This document shows positions 33,362 through 42,382 of a stretch of 64,000 nucleotides of DNA, one piece after another; the first letter of the stretch is position 1; each line of letters starts with the position of its first letter. This DNA comes from DATGZH01 sp035297265 (GTDB lineage: Bacteria > Actinomycetota > Acidimicrobiia > Acidimicrobiales > RAAP-2): NCBI GenBank assembly GCA_035297265.1, contig DATGZH010000003.1, forward strand, positions 91,766 through 155,765, written 5' to 3'. The position numbers and the translations under genes were made by a program. The notes beneath the pieces are model-generated. The model saw only the letters and a list, made by a program, of their open reading frames with translations, was not told the origin of the DNA and ran no database searches.

Positions 33362-34795
33362 ATGGCCCAGGAGACCGGCGCGGACCGCCGGCACCGGGTG
33401 GTCGTCGTCGGTGGCGGCTTCGGCGGCCTCCTGGCCGCCCAGCTCCTCGGCCGCAAGGGAAAGGACGTCGACGTCGTCCTCGTCGACCGACGGAACACTC
33501 ATCTGTTCCAGCCGCTGCTCTACCAGGTAGCGACGGGGATGCTGTCCCCCGGGATGATCGCCCCACCCCTGCGCCACGTCCTCCGCAAACACAAGAACGT
33601 CAAGGTTGAGGCGGCTGAAGTCACCGGTTTCGACCTCGGGGCCAAGGTGGTGCACCTCCAACAGCTGCCCGACACCCCCGTCGACCTTCCCTACGACAGC
33701 CTGATCGTGGCCGCCGGCGCCGGCCAGTCCTACTTCGGCCACGACGAGTTCGCCCTCTACGCGCCGGGCATGAAGACAATCGACGACGCCATCGAGCTGC
33801 GTCGTCGGATCTTCGGCGCCTTCGAGGTGGCCGAGATGATCGACGACCCAGAAGAGAAGGCCAAGTGGCTCACGGTGGCCATCGTGGGCGCCGGCCCCAC
33901 AGGCGTCGAGCTGGCCGGGCAGGTGCGAGAGCTGGCTGTGCGCTGCCTCCGGGGTGAGTTCAGGACGTTCAACCCGGCGACGATGCGCGTCGTCCTCCTC
34001 GACGGGGGCGACATACCGCTGGCGAGCTTCGGCGACCGGCTGTCCGGGAAAGCGGCGGAGCAGCTGCGACGGGTCGGGGTCGAGCTCCACATGGGGGCCC
34101 GGGTGACCGGTGTCGACGCATTCGGCGTCGACGCCACCGACAAGGACAGCACGACGGAACGGATCGACTGTTACACGACCATCTGGGCGGCTGGCGTCCA
34201 GGCGTCCCCTCTCGCCAAGCTGCTCGCCGACCCCTGCGGCGCCGACGTCGACCGGGCCGGCCGGATCTGCGTCCTGCCCGACCTGACCCTCCCCGGCCAC
34301 CCCGAGGTGTTCGCCGTCGGCGACATGACGTCGCTCAACAACCTGCCCGGCGTGGCCGAGGTGGCCATGCAGGGAGGCCTCCACTCAGCCAACAGCATCA
34401 TCCGGCGCCTGAAGGGCAAGCCCGTCGTCCCGTTCAAATACCGGGATCTCGGGAGCGTGGCCACGATCGGACGGTTCCGGGCCGTCTGCAAGTTCAAGGG
34501 GCTCCGTCTGAGCGGCTTCTTGGGCTGGCTCGTCTGGTTCTTCGTCCACCTGGCGTTCTTGAACGGCTGGGGCAACCGCTTCGGCACGATGACCCGTTGG
34601 CTCAGGACGATGATCGGACGAGCAAGGGCCGAACGCACCTTCAGCACCCGTCACACCGGTGGCGACCTCAGCCTCCCGGACTCGGTGCGCGACGTGGTGA
34701 CCCCGAACCCATTCCCCAACATGGGGGCGTGGCACGAATCCACCCGCAAGCAAGCCGAGGGCGCCAAGACCCCCTCACCCGAGCCCGCCTCGTGA
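33362..34795 (+). CDS. ndh: NAD(P)/FAD-dependent oxidoreductase, type II NADH dehydrogenase (NDH-2)
   Basis: The 477-aa product has an FAD-binding GGGFGG at 17-22, RRNTHLFQPLLYQVATG, an NADH-binding VGAGPTGVELAGQ at 175-187 and a VFAVGDMTSL segment. The C-terminal part SGFLGWLVWFFVHLAFLNGW is an amphipathic membrane-attachment region. NDH-2 passes electrons from NADH to the quinone pool without pumping protons. It is last in its operon and shares the neighbourhood with cydDCAB 4 kb downstream, so electrons could flow from NADH via quinol to cytochrome bd. A bidirectional terminator follows at 34797-34840. Confidence 0.92.
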   Translation: MAQETGADRRHRVVVVGGGFGGLLAAQLLGRKGKDVDVVLVDRRNTHLFQPLLYQVATGMLSPGMIAPPLRHVLRKHKNVKVEAAEVTGFDLGAKVVHLQQLPDTPVDLPYDSLIVAAGAGQSYFGHDEFALYAPGMKTIDDAIELRRRIFGAFEVAEMIDDPEEKAKWLTVAIVGAGPTGVELAGQVRELAVRCLRGEFRTFNPATMRVVLLDGGDIPLASFGDRLSGKAAEQLRRVGVELHMGARVTGVDAFGVDATDKDSTTERIDCYTTIWAAGVQASPLAKLLADPCGADVDRAGRICVLPDLTLPGHPEVFAVGDMTSLNNLPGVAEVAMQGGLHSANSIIRRLKGKPVVPFKYRDLGSVATIGRFRAVCKFKGLRLSGFLGWLVWFFVHLAFLNGWGNRFGTMTRWLRTMIGRARAERTFSTRHTGGDLSLPDSVRDVVTPNPFPNMGAWHESTRKQAEGAKTPSPEPAS

Positions 34796-34796
34796 T

Positions 34797-34840
34797 CCGG
34801 CCCTTGGGCCGGCCCGCTCGACCCGAAAGCGAGCCGGCCC
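34797..34840. terminator. bidirectional terminator between NDH-2 and DUF7144 genes
   Basis: CCGGCCC/GGGCCGG (34797-34803 and 34806-34812) forms a 7-bp hairpin. A second overlapping stem pairs GC-rich arms at about 34806-34820 and 34830-34840 around an ACCCGAAAG-type loop. The genes on both sides are convergent, which suits a shared terminator. Confidence 0.6.
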
Positions 34841-34862
34841 GTCGTCGGAGTCTCGGTGGTGG

Positions 34863-35285
34863 CTACGCCTCTCTCGGAAAGCCGTAGACGGCGAGGCCGT
34901 AGATAACCAGGACGTCGATCACGATGATGATGATCGACCACCACGGGTAGCTACCGATGAGCATCAGCTGGCCGATCGCGTTGAGCGTGGCCACGATGAT
35001 GCCGACAACCGCCGCCCAGCCCTGTCCGGCGAAGATGGCCAGCGCCACCAGGAACTGGATCACCCCGAGGATGAGCATCGCCCACCCCCAGCCAGTGAGA
35101 TTGCCGAAGACGAGGTGGTGCGTCTCGACGGACGAGGATCCGCTCGGTGACACGTAGTAGTAGATGTAGTGGGGATTGGCGATGGCGACGATGCCGTCGA
35201 TGAAATTGAAGATACCGACGAGCAAGATCATGATGCCGGCGAACACCCGCCAACCTGAACCACGCTCCTCCATGGTCATGGCCAT
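34863..35285 (-). CDS. DUF7144 family membrane protein
   Basis: The 140-aa product has four transmembrane segments: RVFAGIMILLVGIFNFIDG, LTGWGWAMLILGVIQFLVALAIF, a VVGIIVATLNAIGQLMLI region and IIIIVIDVLVIYGLAVYG. The pattern GWRVFAGIMILLVGIFNF...NPHYIYYYV is the family signature. Function unknown; members often accompany stress genes. The start at 35285 (MAMTMEERG) is fixed by GAAGGAGGAAAG. It converges with NDH-2 and is divergent from the NIPA-like gene at 35589. Confidence 0.87.
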   Translation of the reverse strand: MAMTMEERGSGWRVFAGIMILLVGIFNFIDGIVAIANPHYIYYYVSPSGSSSVETHHLVFGNLTGWGWAMLILGVIQFLVALAIFAGQGWAAVVGIIVATLNAIGQLMLIGSYPWWSIIIIVIDVLVIYGLAVYGFPREA

Positions 35286-35588
35286 GGGCTTTCCTCCTTC
35301 ATTCGGGCCGAGAGACTCGGCCACGGGGTCACCGCTGCTGGCGCAGCACGATCGAGCGTACGACCGACGACGGGGAGCACTGGGTGATGCTTCGGGCAGC
35401 CCGAGGTCAGATGGGTGGCCTCGGGTGACGACCGGCACCCGTCGGTGTGGCTGCAGGCGACCGGCGAGCGACCCGCGGTCCGACGCCCTCACCCAACGAG
35501 ACTCCGCTGACCCGCTCCCAGTAGAGTGCTCCGCGCCATGGATGCGCAGGCGATGCCCGCTCTCCACCACTCGGGGTAGGAGCGACTG
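35286..35588. other. divergent promoter region of about 300 bp
   Basis: It separates the DUF7144 gene (minus) from the NIPA-like gene (plus) and should contain both promoters. The clearest structure is an inverted repeat CCCGAGG (35400-35406) / CCTCGGG (35419-35425) with a 12-base loop. No reading frame in the gap has a recognisable product, and the ribosome-binding sites of the two flanking genes (GAAGGAGG and TAGGAG) lie at its ends. Confidence 0.4.
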
Positions 35589-36476
35589 ATGGGTGAGTTC
35601 CTCGCCGTCGTCGCGGCCTTCCTGTTCGCCTTCGGGACGGTGCTCCAGCAGAAGGGCACCATGGAGACCACAGCCGGGGAAGGCGATCCCAACTTCCTCC
35701 TGCAGATCCTGCACAAGCCGATCTGGCTGATGGGCGCGATCTGCCAGGCGACGGGGTGGGTCGTCCAGGCGGTGGCCCTCGACAAGGCGGCCCTCGTCGT
35801 CGTGCAATCGCTCACAGCCCTCAGCCTCGTCATCGCCCTCCCCCTCGGGATCTGGCTGACCCACCAGCGGATCGGGCGACGGGAGATCCTCGGTGCATCG
35901 CTGACCCTGATCGGGATCATCTTCTTCCTCTCCGCCGGCGCACCGTCCGGCGGCAACTCCGAGGGCAGCGCGACCGCCTGGTGGACCGCCTGCCTCGTGA
36001 TCGGCTTCCTCGTGGTCACCCTCGCCTTCGTGGGCAACCGGATGAGCGCCTCCGCCAAAGCCCTGACCCTCGGCGCGGCGGCCGGCCTCGGCTATGGCCT
36101 GCAGGCGGCGGTGACGAAGACCTTCGTCACCTTGGTGGGTCAGGGGATCGTCACGCTTCTCACGTCCTGGACGATCTACGTCCTCGTCATCTCCGCCGTG
36201 TCGGGTTTCGTCCTCCAGCAGTCGGCGCTCAAGACCGGTGTGCTGGCGCCGGCGATGGCCTCCTCCAACTCGGTCACCCTGTTCGCGAGCGTGATCCTCG
36301 GCATCGCCGTCTACGGGGAGAAGCTGTCGGCCAGCGGCAGCGGCCACGTGGCCTCAGCGTACGTCGGGCTGGCCGTGGCCATCGTCGGCATCGCTCTCCT
36401 CGCCGGCTCCGAGGGACCACCCGAGGAGGCGACCACCCAGGCCCCGGACACACCTGACCTCTCACCGGCGCAATGA
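35589..36476 (+). CDS. NIPA-like / DMT superfamily transporter (second copy type)
   Basis: The 295-aa product has nine or ten hydrophobic segments. FLFAFGTVLQQKGTME and QATGWVVQAVALDKAALVVVQSLTALSLV are typical of the NIPA/DMT family, and the second half has QQSALKTGVLAPAMASSNSVTL as the repeated counterpart. The start ATG at 35589 has TAGGAG upstream. It is separated by 43 bp from a YihY-family gene on the same strand, repeating the NIPA/YihY pairing found at 25768-27641, though in opposite order. Substrate unknown. Confidence 0.87.
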   Translation: MGEFLAVVAAFLFAFGTVLQQKGTMETTAGEGDPNFLLQILHKPIWLMGAICQATGWVVQAVALDKAALVVVQSLTALSLVIALPLGIWLTHQRIGRREILGASLTLIGIIFFLSAGAPSGGNSEGSATAWWTACLVIGFLVVTLAFVGNRMSASAKALTLGAAAGLGYGLQAAVTKTFVTLVGQGIVTLLTSWTIYVLVISAVSGFVLQQSALKTGVLAPAMASSNSVTLFASVILGIAVYGEKLSASGSGHVASAYVGLAVAIVGIALLAGSEGPPEEATTQAPDTPDLSPAQ

Positions 36477-36519
36477 CCCGGGCGGGGCGCTCGGGCGGGC
36501 GGAGCGAAGGGGTACGGCG

Positions 36520-37644
36520 TTGAGCGTGCCCGACGTCCCGCAGTCCTCAACCGAGAACGACGAGACCGGCAGCACACCGCCGCGCGGTGACCATGGACCC
36601 GCAGCCGCATCGAAACGGGCCGTGGCCCGGGCCCGGGAGCGCACCGACAAGGTGGTGGCCTGGGCGGTGGAGCAGGAGGAGCAGGCCGAGCGGCGCGTGC
36701 CGTCGCTCGCCATGGGACGCGAGCTGGCCAAGCGCTATCGGGTGCAGAACGCGCCGGTCCTGGCGGGCCACATCGCCTTCCGCCTGTTCATCTTCATGCT
36801 GCCGGTCATTCTCATCCTCGCCTCGGTCCTGGGTGCGCTGAAGGGTGCCGGGGTCGACGTCAAGGCGAGCGTCGGCGGCTCGCTCGGCTTCAGCAATTCC
36901 TTCTCCACGACCCTCGGCCACAACGCCCAAGAGGCCCACCGGGGGTGGGTGGCCCTCGCCGCCACCGGGCTCTTCACCCTCGTGCTGGCCGGCCTGGCGC
37001 TGTTCTCAGCCTTCCACTACTGCTTCACCCAGGCATGGGGCATGGAACCGACGAAGATGGAGCGGAAGTACTCCCGGCTGCCCAAGTTCGTCCTCGGTTT
37101 CATCCTGGTCATCGCCATCTTGTTCGCGGCCTTCTCTGTCGGGCACTACGGCGTGCTGCCGGGAGTGGCCGCCTTCGCCGTCATGGTCGTCGTGATCGTG
37201 GCATCCTTCGTGGGGCTCGGGACGATGCTCCCCCACCGCTCGGCTGGCTGGTACTGGATGATCCCGGGCGCCTTGGCAGCGGCCGTCGGCATCATCCTTC
37301 TCCAGGTCTTCGCCGTGCTCTACCTCCCCCACAAGGTGGCGACGGCCTCGGCCCTCTACGGATCGATCGGCGCGGCGGTGGCGTTGCTCTTCTACCTGTT
37401 CCTCGTGGCCAACATCATCGTGGGCTCTGCTCTTGTCAACGCGGTGTGGTGGGACTTCTTCAACGACCCGTCGAAGTCCAGCGACGAGTACTGGTGGATC
37501 CGGCTCGGGCTTCGCCTGCGGCCGTCGTCGCGTTCTGGATCCGACACGGCCGTGCCGGCCGACAAGAACGCCGATTCGCCTGTTAAGCAGGAGCCAAGCA
37601 GCGAGGTCGGTGGCATGGATGAGGCACCCGGATCATCCAGATAG
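36520..37644 (+). CDS. YihY/BrkB family inner membrane protein (second)
   Basis: The 374-aa product has about six transmembrane segments after a 75-residue charged N-terminal extension, and a charged C-terminal tail. NAPVLAGHIAFRLFIFMLPVILIL, GWVALAATGLFTLVLAGLALF and ATASALYGSIGAAVALLFYLFLVANIIVGSALVNAVWW match YihY/BrkB proteins. The start is TTG at 36520 or GTG two codons later; the latter is nearly equivalent. Function unknown. It is followed after 40 bp by a lipoprotein gene and may be coupled with the NIPA-like gene upstream. Confidence 0.87.
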   Translation: MSVPDVPQSSTENDETGSTPPRGDHGPAAASKRAVARARERTDKVVAWAVEQEEQAERRVPSLAMGRELAKRYRVQNAPVLAGHIAFRLFIFMLPVILILASVLGALKGAGVDVKASVGGSLGFSNSFSTTLGHNAQEAHRGWVALAATGLFTLVLAGLALFSAFHYCFTQAWGMEPTKMERKYSRLPKFVLGFILVIAILFAAFSVGHYGVLPGVAAFAVMVVVIVASFVGLGTMLPHRSAGWYWMIPGALAAAVGIILLQVFAVLYLPHKVATASALYGSIGAAVALLFYLFLVANIIVGSALVNAVWWDFFNDPSKSSDEYWWIRLGLRLRPSSRSGSDTAVPADKNADSPVKQEPSSEVGGMDEAPGSSR

Positions 37645-37684
37645 GGCGATGCACCGACCGCGGCTTGGCCTTAAGGTGCACACG

Positions 37685-38674
37685 GTGTCGCAAACCAAGT
37701 CATCCCGCTCCGTCGCCCACGTCGGGGCGATCGCTGCCGTAGCCCTCGCCGCTCTCGGCTTGGCCGCATGCGGCAACGGTGGCAGCGGCCTTCCCGCGGT
37801 CAGCCAGCCCATCGTCACCAAGCCGAGCACATCGACTTCGGTGAGCGCGCCGTCGACCACCGGGACGCGACCATCGACCACGACAACGACGCCGGCATCG
37901 ACGACGTCAGAGCCCAACGTCGCCACCTCGAGCCCGACGACGACCACGAGCACAGAGCCTCCCACCACCACGACCACGGTGCCTGAGTCGACGACGACGA
38001 CCGAGGCGCCGACGACCACCACGTCGTCGGCAACCACTTCTTCCACCGAGTCGACGACGACGACGGCGCCGACCTCCACCACCCAGTCGACCGCGGCGTC
38101 CACGACCTCGACCACCCCAACCAGTGGGACGACCTCGTCGACGCCGTGGGGTTGGATCGTCGGTCTCATCCTGATCGGTCTGGCCGCCGTGCTCGCGATC
38201 GTTTTCGGGTTGCATAGCGCCGCCCGGCGGCGAATGGCCGCCTGGACCGCCCGGGCCCGCCCCGTGCTCCAAGAGGCGGTGCTGACCCGCTCGATGCTCG
38301 TTCAGAGCGGGGCCAGGGACGAGCCCGGCCAACGGCAATCGGTCGACAGCCAGGTCGATCGGACCGTCACCTCGCTCACCGAGCTGGCCACGTCGGCGCC
38401 AGACGACGCCAGCCGCCTCGCTGCCGCATCGTCCGCCGAGGCGATCCGGGGCCTGCTCTTCGCCCTCGAGGCCGAGCGTCTCCTGAGGACCGGACCGACG
38501 GCGCCGACCGGCCAGCAGCTGGCCGAGGCCGACCAGGCTCGACGAACCCGCGCCGGCCAGTTGGACGCAGCGCTCGCCGCACTGAATGAACGCCTCGGAA
38601 GCCCAACGCCCGGCGCGCCGCCCCCGCCGCCCCCGCCGCCGGCCGCACCCGGCGCGCCCCCGCCGCCATCCTGA
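37685..38674 (+). CDS. lipoprotein with mucin-like Thr/Ser region, transmembrane segment and poly-Pro tail
   Basis: The GTG at 37685, with AAGG eight bases upstream, gives 329 aa; an ATG at 37649 adds 12 residues. A lipobox LAAC at residues 26-29 follows a hydrophobic signal, so Cys29 is probably lipidated. About 110 residues of almost pure Thr/Ser/Pro follow, then a transmembrane segment (WGWIVGLILIGLAAVLAIVFGL), an Arg-rich stop, a helical cytoplasmic domain of about 130 residues (QEAVLTRSMLVQSGARDEPG to AALNERLG) and a C-terminal run of prolines. Such a Thr/Ser stalk is probably O-mannosylated, by family precedent. The helical domain with a conserved-looking SDR-like heptad pattern could sense or bind a partner. 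No known domain was recognised. Confidence 0.8.
   Translation: MSQTKSSRSVAHVGAIAAVALAALGLAACGNGGSGLPAVSQPIVTKPSTSTSVSAPSTTGTRPSTTTTTPASTTSEPNVATSSPTTTTSTEPPTTTTTVPESTTTTEAPTTTTSSATTSSTESTTTTAPTSTTQSTAASTTSTTPTSGTTSSTPWGWIVGLILIGLAAVLAIVFGLHSAARRRMAAWTARARPVLQEAVLTRSMLVQSGARDEPGQRQSVDSQVDRTVTSLTELATSAPDDASRLAAASSAEAIRGLLFALEAERLLRTGPTAPTGQQLAEADQARRTRAGQLDAALAALNERLGSPTPGAPPPPPPPPAAPGAPPPPS
37822..38146 (+). repeat. Thr/Ser-rich low-complexity DNA
   Basis: The DNA of the lipoprotein stalk is a run of ACG, ACC, TCG and ACA codons with short direct repeats, encoding mainly Thr, Ser and Pro. Length variation by slippage would be expected among related strains. Confidence 0.7.
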
Positions 38675-38719
38675 CGTCGGCATCGGCCGGGCGGCATCTG
38701 CCGTTGTCATGATGGCGCC

Positions 38720-40411
38720 GTGAGGCCGCTCGACCAGAGACTCCTCCACTACGCCCGTTCGACCAGGGTGTTCCTCGGCCTGTCCGTCCTCCTCGGCGTG
38801 GTCACCGCTTCGTTGGTGATCAGCCAGGCCTGGCTGGTAGCCGACATCGTGAGCGGCGCCTTCGGCCGTGGCCGGGACCTCTCACAGCTGTCCAACCAGG
38901 TCGTCGCCCTAGCGGTCGTCGTGGTCCTCCGGGCCGCCGTGGCTTGGGGGACCGAAGTGGCGGCCAGCCGCTCCTCAGCCCGGGCCAAGTCGGAGCTCCG
39001 GACGGCCCTCATCGCCCACGTCGCCAGGCGGTCGCCGCTCGACGCCTCCGCTGGTGCCGACGCCGTCCAGAGCGACGAGCCCGGGCACGCCGGAAGCGGT
39101 CAGCTCGTCACGCTGGCGACCCGAGGCATTGACGCCCTCGACGGCTACTTCGCCCGGTACCTCCCCCAGCTCAACCTGGCGGTGATCGTTCCGCTCACCA
39201 TCCTTGTCGTGATCGTGGGGCGTGACTGGATCTCGGCGGCGATCATCGCGGTGACACTCCCGCTCATCCCCGTGTTCATGGCGCTGATCGGGGCCACCAC
39301 CGGTGAGAAGACGGCCAGGCAGCTCGAGGTGTTGGCGCGCTTGTCCGGCCATTTTCTCGACGTGGTGGCCGGTCTCCCGACGCTGAAGGTGTTCGGCCGG
39401 GCCAAGGCTCAAGCGGTCACGATCCGCGAGGTAGCCGACCGCTACCGCCAGACCGCCATGGCGACGCTCCGTGTGACCTTTCTCTCCTCGCTCGTCCTAG
39501 AACTCCTCTCGACGGTCTCGGTGGCCCTGGTCGCGGTGGCAGTGGGTCTCAGGTTGCTGAACGGCCACCTTGGGTTCGAGACCGCCCTCTTCGTGCTCGT
39601 CCTCGCCCCAGAGGCCTACCTGCCGCTCCGCCTCCTCGGGGCCAACTACCACGCGAGCTCGGAGGGCATCGCCGCCGCCGGCCAGGTGTTCGAGCTGCTC
39701 GAGCAGCCGGCACCGTCGGTCGGCCGGCGTACCGACGTGCCGGACCCGGCTTCGGCGCCCATCGCGGTCAACCGGCTCTCGGTGGCCTATCCCGGGCGGC
39801 CCCGACCGGCCATCGACGGCCTCTCGTGCCGGATCGCACCCGGGCGGATCACTGCGATCAGCGGTCCGAGCGGCTGTGGCAAGTCGACACTCCTCTCCGT
39901 CCTGCTCGGTTTCGTCGTCCCCGAATCCGGTTCGGTGCACATCGGCTCGAGCGACTTGGCGGACCTCGAACCGGACCGTTGGCGAGAACGGATCGCCTGG
40001 GTACCCCAACGCCCCCACCTCTTCGCCGCCTCCCTCGCCGACAACGTCGGCCTCGGTCGGCGTGACGTGTCGGAGGAGGAGCTGCTCACGGCGATCACCG
40101 CCGCCGGGCTGGCCGACGTGGTGGCCCGCCTGCCGGAGGGACTGTCCAGCAGGCTCGGCGAGGGAGGGGCGGGACTCTCGGCCGGCGAGCGCCAGCGCGT
40201 GGCTCTCGCCCGGGCCTTCCTGCGCCACGCCCCCCTCGTGCTCCTCGACGAGCCGACGGCCAACCTCGACGGTGAGACCGAGGCGCGTGTCCTGCAGGCG
40301 GTGCAGCGCCTGGTCGAGGGACGCACGGTCATCCTCGTCGCCCATCGTCCGTCGCTCCTCGCCATGGCCGACGACGTCATCGAGCTCACCTCTTCGGTGG
40401 TGGCCGGGTGA
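38720..40411 (+). CDS. cydD: thiol reductant ABC exporter subunit CydD
   Basis: The 563-aa half-transporter has six transmembrane segments in its first 330 residues and a nucleotide-binding domain with Walker A SGPSGCGKST at about 380, signature LSAGERQRVALARA at about 487 and Walker B PLVLLDEP. CydD with CydC exports glutathione/cysteine-type thiols needed to assemble cytochrome bd. GTG start at 38720. Its stop overlaps the CydC GTG by four bases (GTGA). The two genes precede cydAB here; in many actinobacteria they follow it. Confidence 0.93.
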   Translation: MRPLDQRLLHYARSTRVFLGLSVLLGVVTASLVISQAWLVADIVSGAFGRGRDLSQLSNQVVALAVVVVLRAAVAWGTEVAASRSSARAKSELRTALIAHVARRSPLDASAGADAVQSDEPGHAGSGQLVTLATRGIDALDGYFARYLPQLNLAVIVPLTILVVIVGRDWISAAIIAVTLPLIPVFMALIGATTGEKTARQLEVLARLSGHFLDVVAGLPTLKVFGRAKAQAVTIREVADRYRQTAMATLRVTFLSSLVLELLSTVSVALVAVAVGLRLLNGHLGFETALFVLVLAPEAYLPLRLLGANYHASSEGIAAAGQVFELLEQPAPSVGRRTDVPDPASAPIAVNRLSVAYPGRPRPAIDGLSCRIAPGRITAISGPSGCGKSTLLSVLLGFVVPESGSVHIGSSDLADLEPDRWRERIAWVPQRPHLFAASLADNVGLGRRDVSEEELLTAITAAGLADVVARLPEGLSSRLGEGGAGLSAGERQRVALARAFLRHAPLVLLDEPTANLDGETEARVLQAVQRLVEGRTVILVAHRPSLLAMADDVIELTSSVVAG

Positions 40412-42213
40412 CGTTCACCGCCCCAGCCGACCCGGAGCTCTCGCTCGCCTCGGACGACGACCCGACAGCCCCCGAGGCGCCGCTCCGACGCACCTTCGAG
40501 CTCACCCGCCCCGCCCGGCGCCAGTTGGTCCTGGCCACCGCCCTCGGGGCCGGCGCCGTCGGCGCGGCCATCGGGCTGATCGGCACCGCGGCCTGGCTGA
40601 TCTCCCGGGCCTCGCAGCACCCCTCGGAAGCCTCACTGTCGCTCGCCATCGTCGGCGTGCAGTTCTTCGGGCTCTCGCGGGGCTTCTTCCGCTACGGCGA
40701 GCGTCTGGTCGGACACGGCGCGGCTTTCACGATGCTGGCCGAGCTCCGGGTGCGGGTGTACGAGCGCCTCGAGCGCCTGGCCCCGGCCGGTCTGCCGGCC
40801 TTCCGGCGGGGTGACCTCCTGGCCCGCCTCGTCGGCGACGTCGACGCCATGCAGGACCTGATCCTCCGGGTCGTCCCACCCTTCGTCATCGCGGTCGTCG
40901 TCGGTGCGGCCACCGTGGCCATTGTCTGGTCGATGCTGGCCGCAGCCGGCCTGATCCTGCTCGTCGGCCTGCTCCTGGCGGGCATGCTCGTCCCTTGGCT
41001 GACCGGCCACCTGGCGGACCGGGCGGAGACCCGTCAAGCGGCGGCCCGGGGCGAGCTCGCCTCGGCCGTCGTCGACCTCCTCGAGGGAGCCCCCGACCTC
41101 GTGGCCTTCGGGGCGATGCCCGACCAGCTGGCCCGGGCCGCGGCGGCCGACGCCGAGCTCACCAGGATCGCCGCCGCCACCGCCCGGACGGCGGGGATCG
41201 GTCTCGGTCTCACGACGCTCTTCACCGGCCTCGCCATGTGGGGTGCCCTGGTCGTGGGCGTGCCGGCCGTGCACGACGGCCGCATGGACGGCCAGCTCCT
41301 CGCGGTGGTGGCCCTCGTGCCGCTCGCTGCCTTCGAGCTCGTGGCCGGTCTGCCGACGGCCACCCAGACGTTGGCCCGGGTCCGCAAGTCGGCCGCCCGG
41401 GTGTTCGCGGTCACGGACGCCCCGGAGCCGGTCGCCGACCCTTCCGAGCCAGACCGCCTGCCCGACCCGCCCTACGAGCTCGTGGCGACGGGGCTCGGTG
41501 TCCGGTACGTCGACGGTGGGCCCTGGGCGCTGCGGGGCGTCGACTGCTCGCTCGCCCCCGGACGGCTGGTCGGCGTCGTCGGCCCGAGCGGTGCCGGAAA
41601 GTCCACGCTCGCCGCCGCGCTCCTGCGCTTCCTCCCCTACGAAGCCGGGCGGTTGACCCTCGACGGCACCGAGCTCGGCCAGCTGGCCGGCGACGACGTC
41701 CGACGGGTGGTCGGCCTCGTCGCCCAGGACGCCCACCTCTTCGACACCACCCTCGAGGAGAACCTTCGCCTGGCCCGGCGCGACGCGACATCAGAGGAGG
41801 TCGAGGCGGCCCTCCGCGCCGTCCGCCTGGACGGCTTCGTCGATTCGCTCCCCGACGGCCTGGCCACCCCGGTCGGGACGCACGGGCGGCGTCTCTCGGG
41901 CGGCGAGCGCCAGCGGCTGGCCGTGGCCCGGGCTCTCCTCGCCGACTTCCCGGTGCTCGTCCTCGACGAGCCGACCGAGCACCTGGACGTCCCCACCGCC
42001 GACGCCCTGCTGGCCGACGTGCTCGTCGCCACCCGGCGACGGGCGGTGCTCCTCGTCACCCACCGGCTCGCCGTCCTCGAGGGGGCCGACGAGGTGCTCT
42101 TCCTCGAGGCCGGCCGAGTGGTCGAACGGGGCACCCACGACGAGCTCGTGGCCGCCGGCGGCCGCTACGCCAGGCAGTGGCGCCTGGAGCAGACCGTCAC
42201 CCGTCCGCGCTGA
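40408..42213 (+). CDS. cydC: thiol reductant ABC exporter subunit CydC
   Basis: The 601-aa half-transporter partners CydD. It has GLIGTAAWLISRASQHP in the first transmembrane region, typical of CydC, plus RYGERLVGHGAAF. The nucleotide-binding domain has GPSGAGKST at about 392, LSGGERQRLAVARA and VLVLDEPTEHLD. The GTG start overlaps the CydD stop. The gene is separated from cydA by 169 bp, an unusual distance within the operon, and that spacer carries a G-quadruplex-capable sequence. Assigned by motif and partner order; confident. Confidence 0.93.
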   Translation: MTFTAPADPELSLASDDDPTAPEAPLRRTFELTRPARRQLVLATALGAGAVGAAIGLIGTAAWLISRASQHPSEASLSLAIVGVQFFGLSRGFFRYGERLVGHGAAFTMLAELRVRVYERLERLAPAGLPAFRRGDLLARLVGDVDAMQDLILRVVPPFVIAVVVGAATVAIVWSMLAAAGLILLVGLLLAGMLVPWLTGHLADRAETRQAAARGELASAVVDLLEGAPDLVAFGAMPDQLARAAAADAELTRIAAATARTAGIGLGLTTLFTGLAMWGALVVGVPAVHDGRMDGQLLAVVALVPLAAFELVAGLPTATQTLARVRKSAARVFAVTDAPEPVADPSEPDRLPDPPYELVATGLGVRYVDGGPWALRGVDCSLAPGRLVGVVGPSGAGKSTLAAALLRFLPYEAGRLTLDGTELGQLAGDDVRRVVGLVAQDAHLFDTTLEENLRLARRDATSEEVEAALRAVRLDGFVDSLPDGLATPVGTHGRRLSGGERQRLAVARALLADFPVLVLDEPTEHLDVPTADALLADVLVATRRRAVLLVTHRLAVLEGADEVLFLEAGRVVERGTHDELVAAGGRYARQWRLEQTVTRPR

Positions 42214-42284
42214 TCAGGTCGAGGTCGCGGCAACTGTCCAGCGAGCAGATTTCACCCCGATCGGATGATGGCGGTCCGGGGGGG

Positions 42285-42320
42285 CCCCCTCCTACGCTGC
42301 CCCCCGTGCCCCCTGCCCCC
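42285..42320 (-). promoter_or_regulatory. G-quadruplex-capable sequence between cydC and cydA
   Basis: On the minus strand there are four G-runs of 5, 5, 6 and 5 bases (plus-strand C-runs 42285-42289, 42300-42305, 42309-42313, 42316-42320), separated by 10, 3 and 2 bases. Such an arrangement can fold as a G-quadruplex in the template strand of cydA. It lies 63-98 bases upstream of the cydA start. A function in cyd expression is inference. Confidence 0.4.
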
Positions 42321-42382
42321 GGCGGCGCCGCGCCCCGAACCGACCGACGGCCGCGGCCGGGACCGGCGTGCCGAGGCGAGCG

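Noticed and set aside
35286..36347. Upstream part of a 494-codon minus-strand frame ending with DUF7144
   Set aside because: Only the last 140 codons have coding character and a strong ribosome-binding site; the rest is antisense to the NIPA-like gene.
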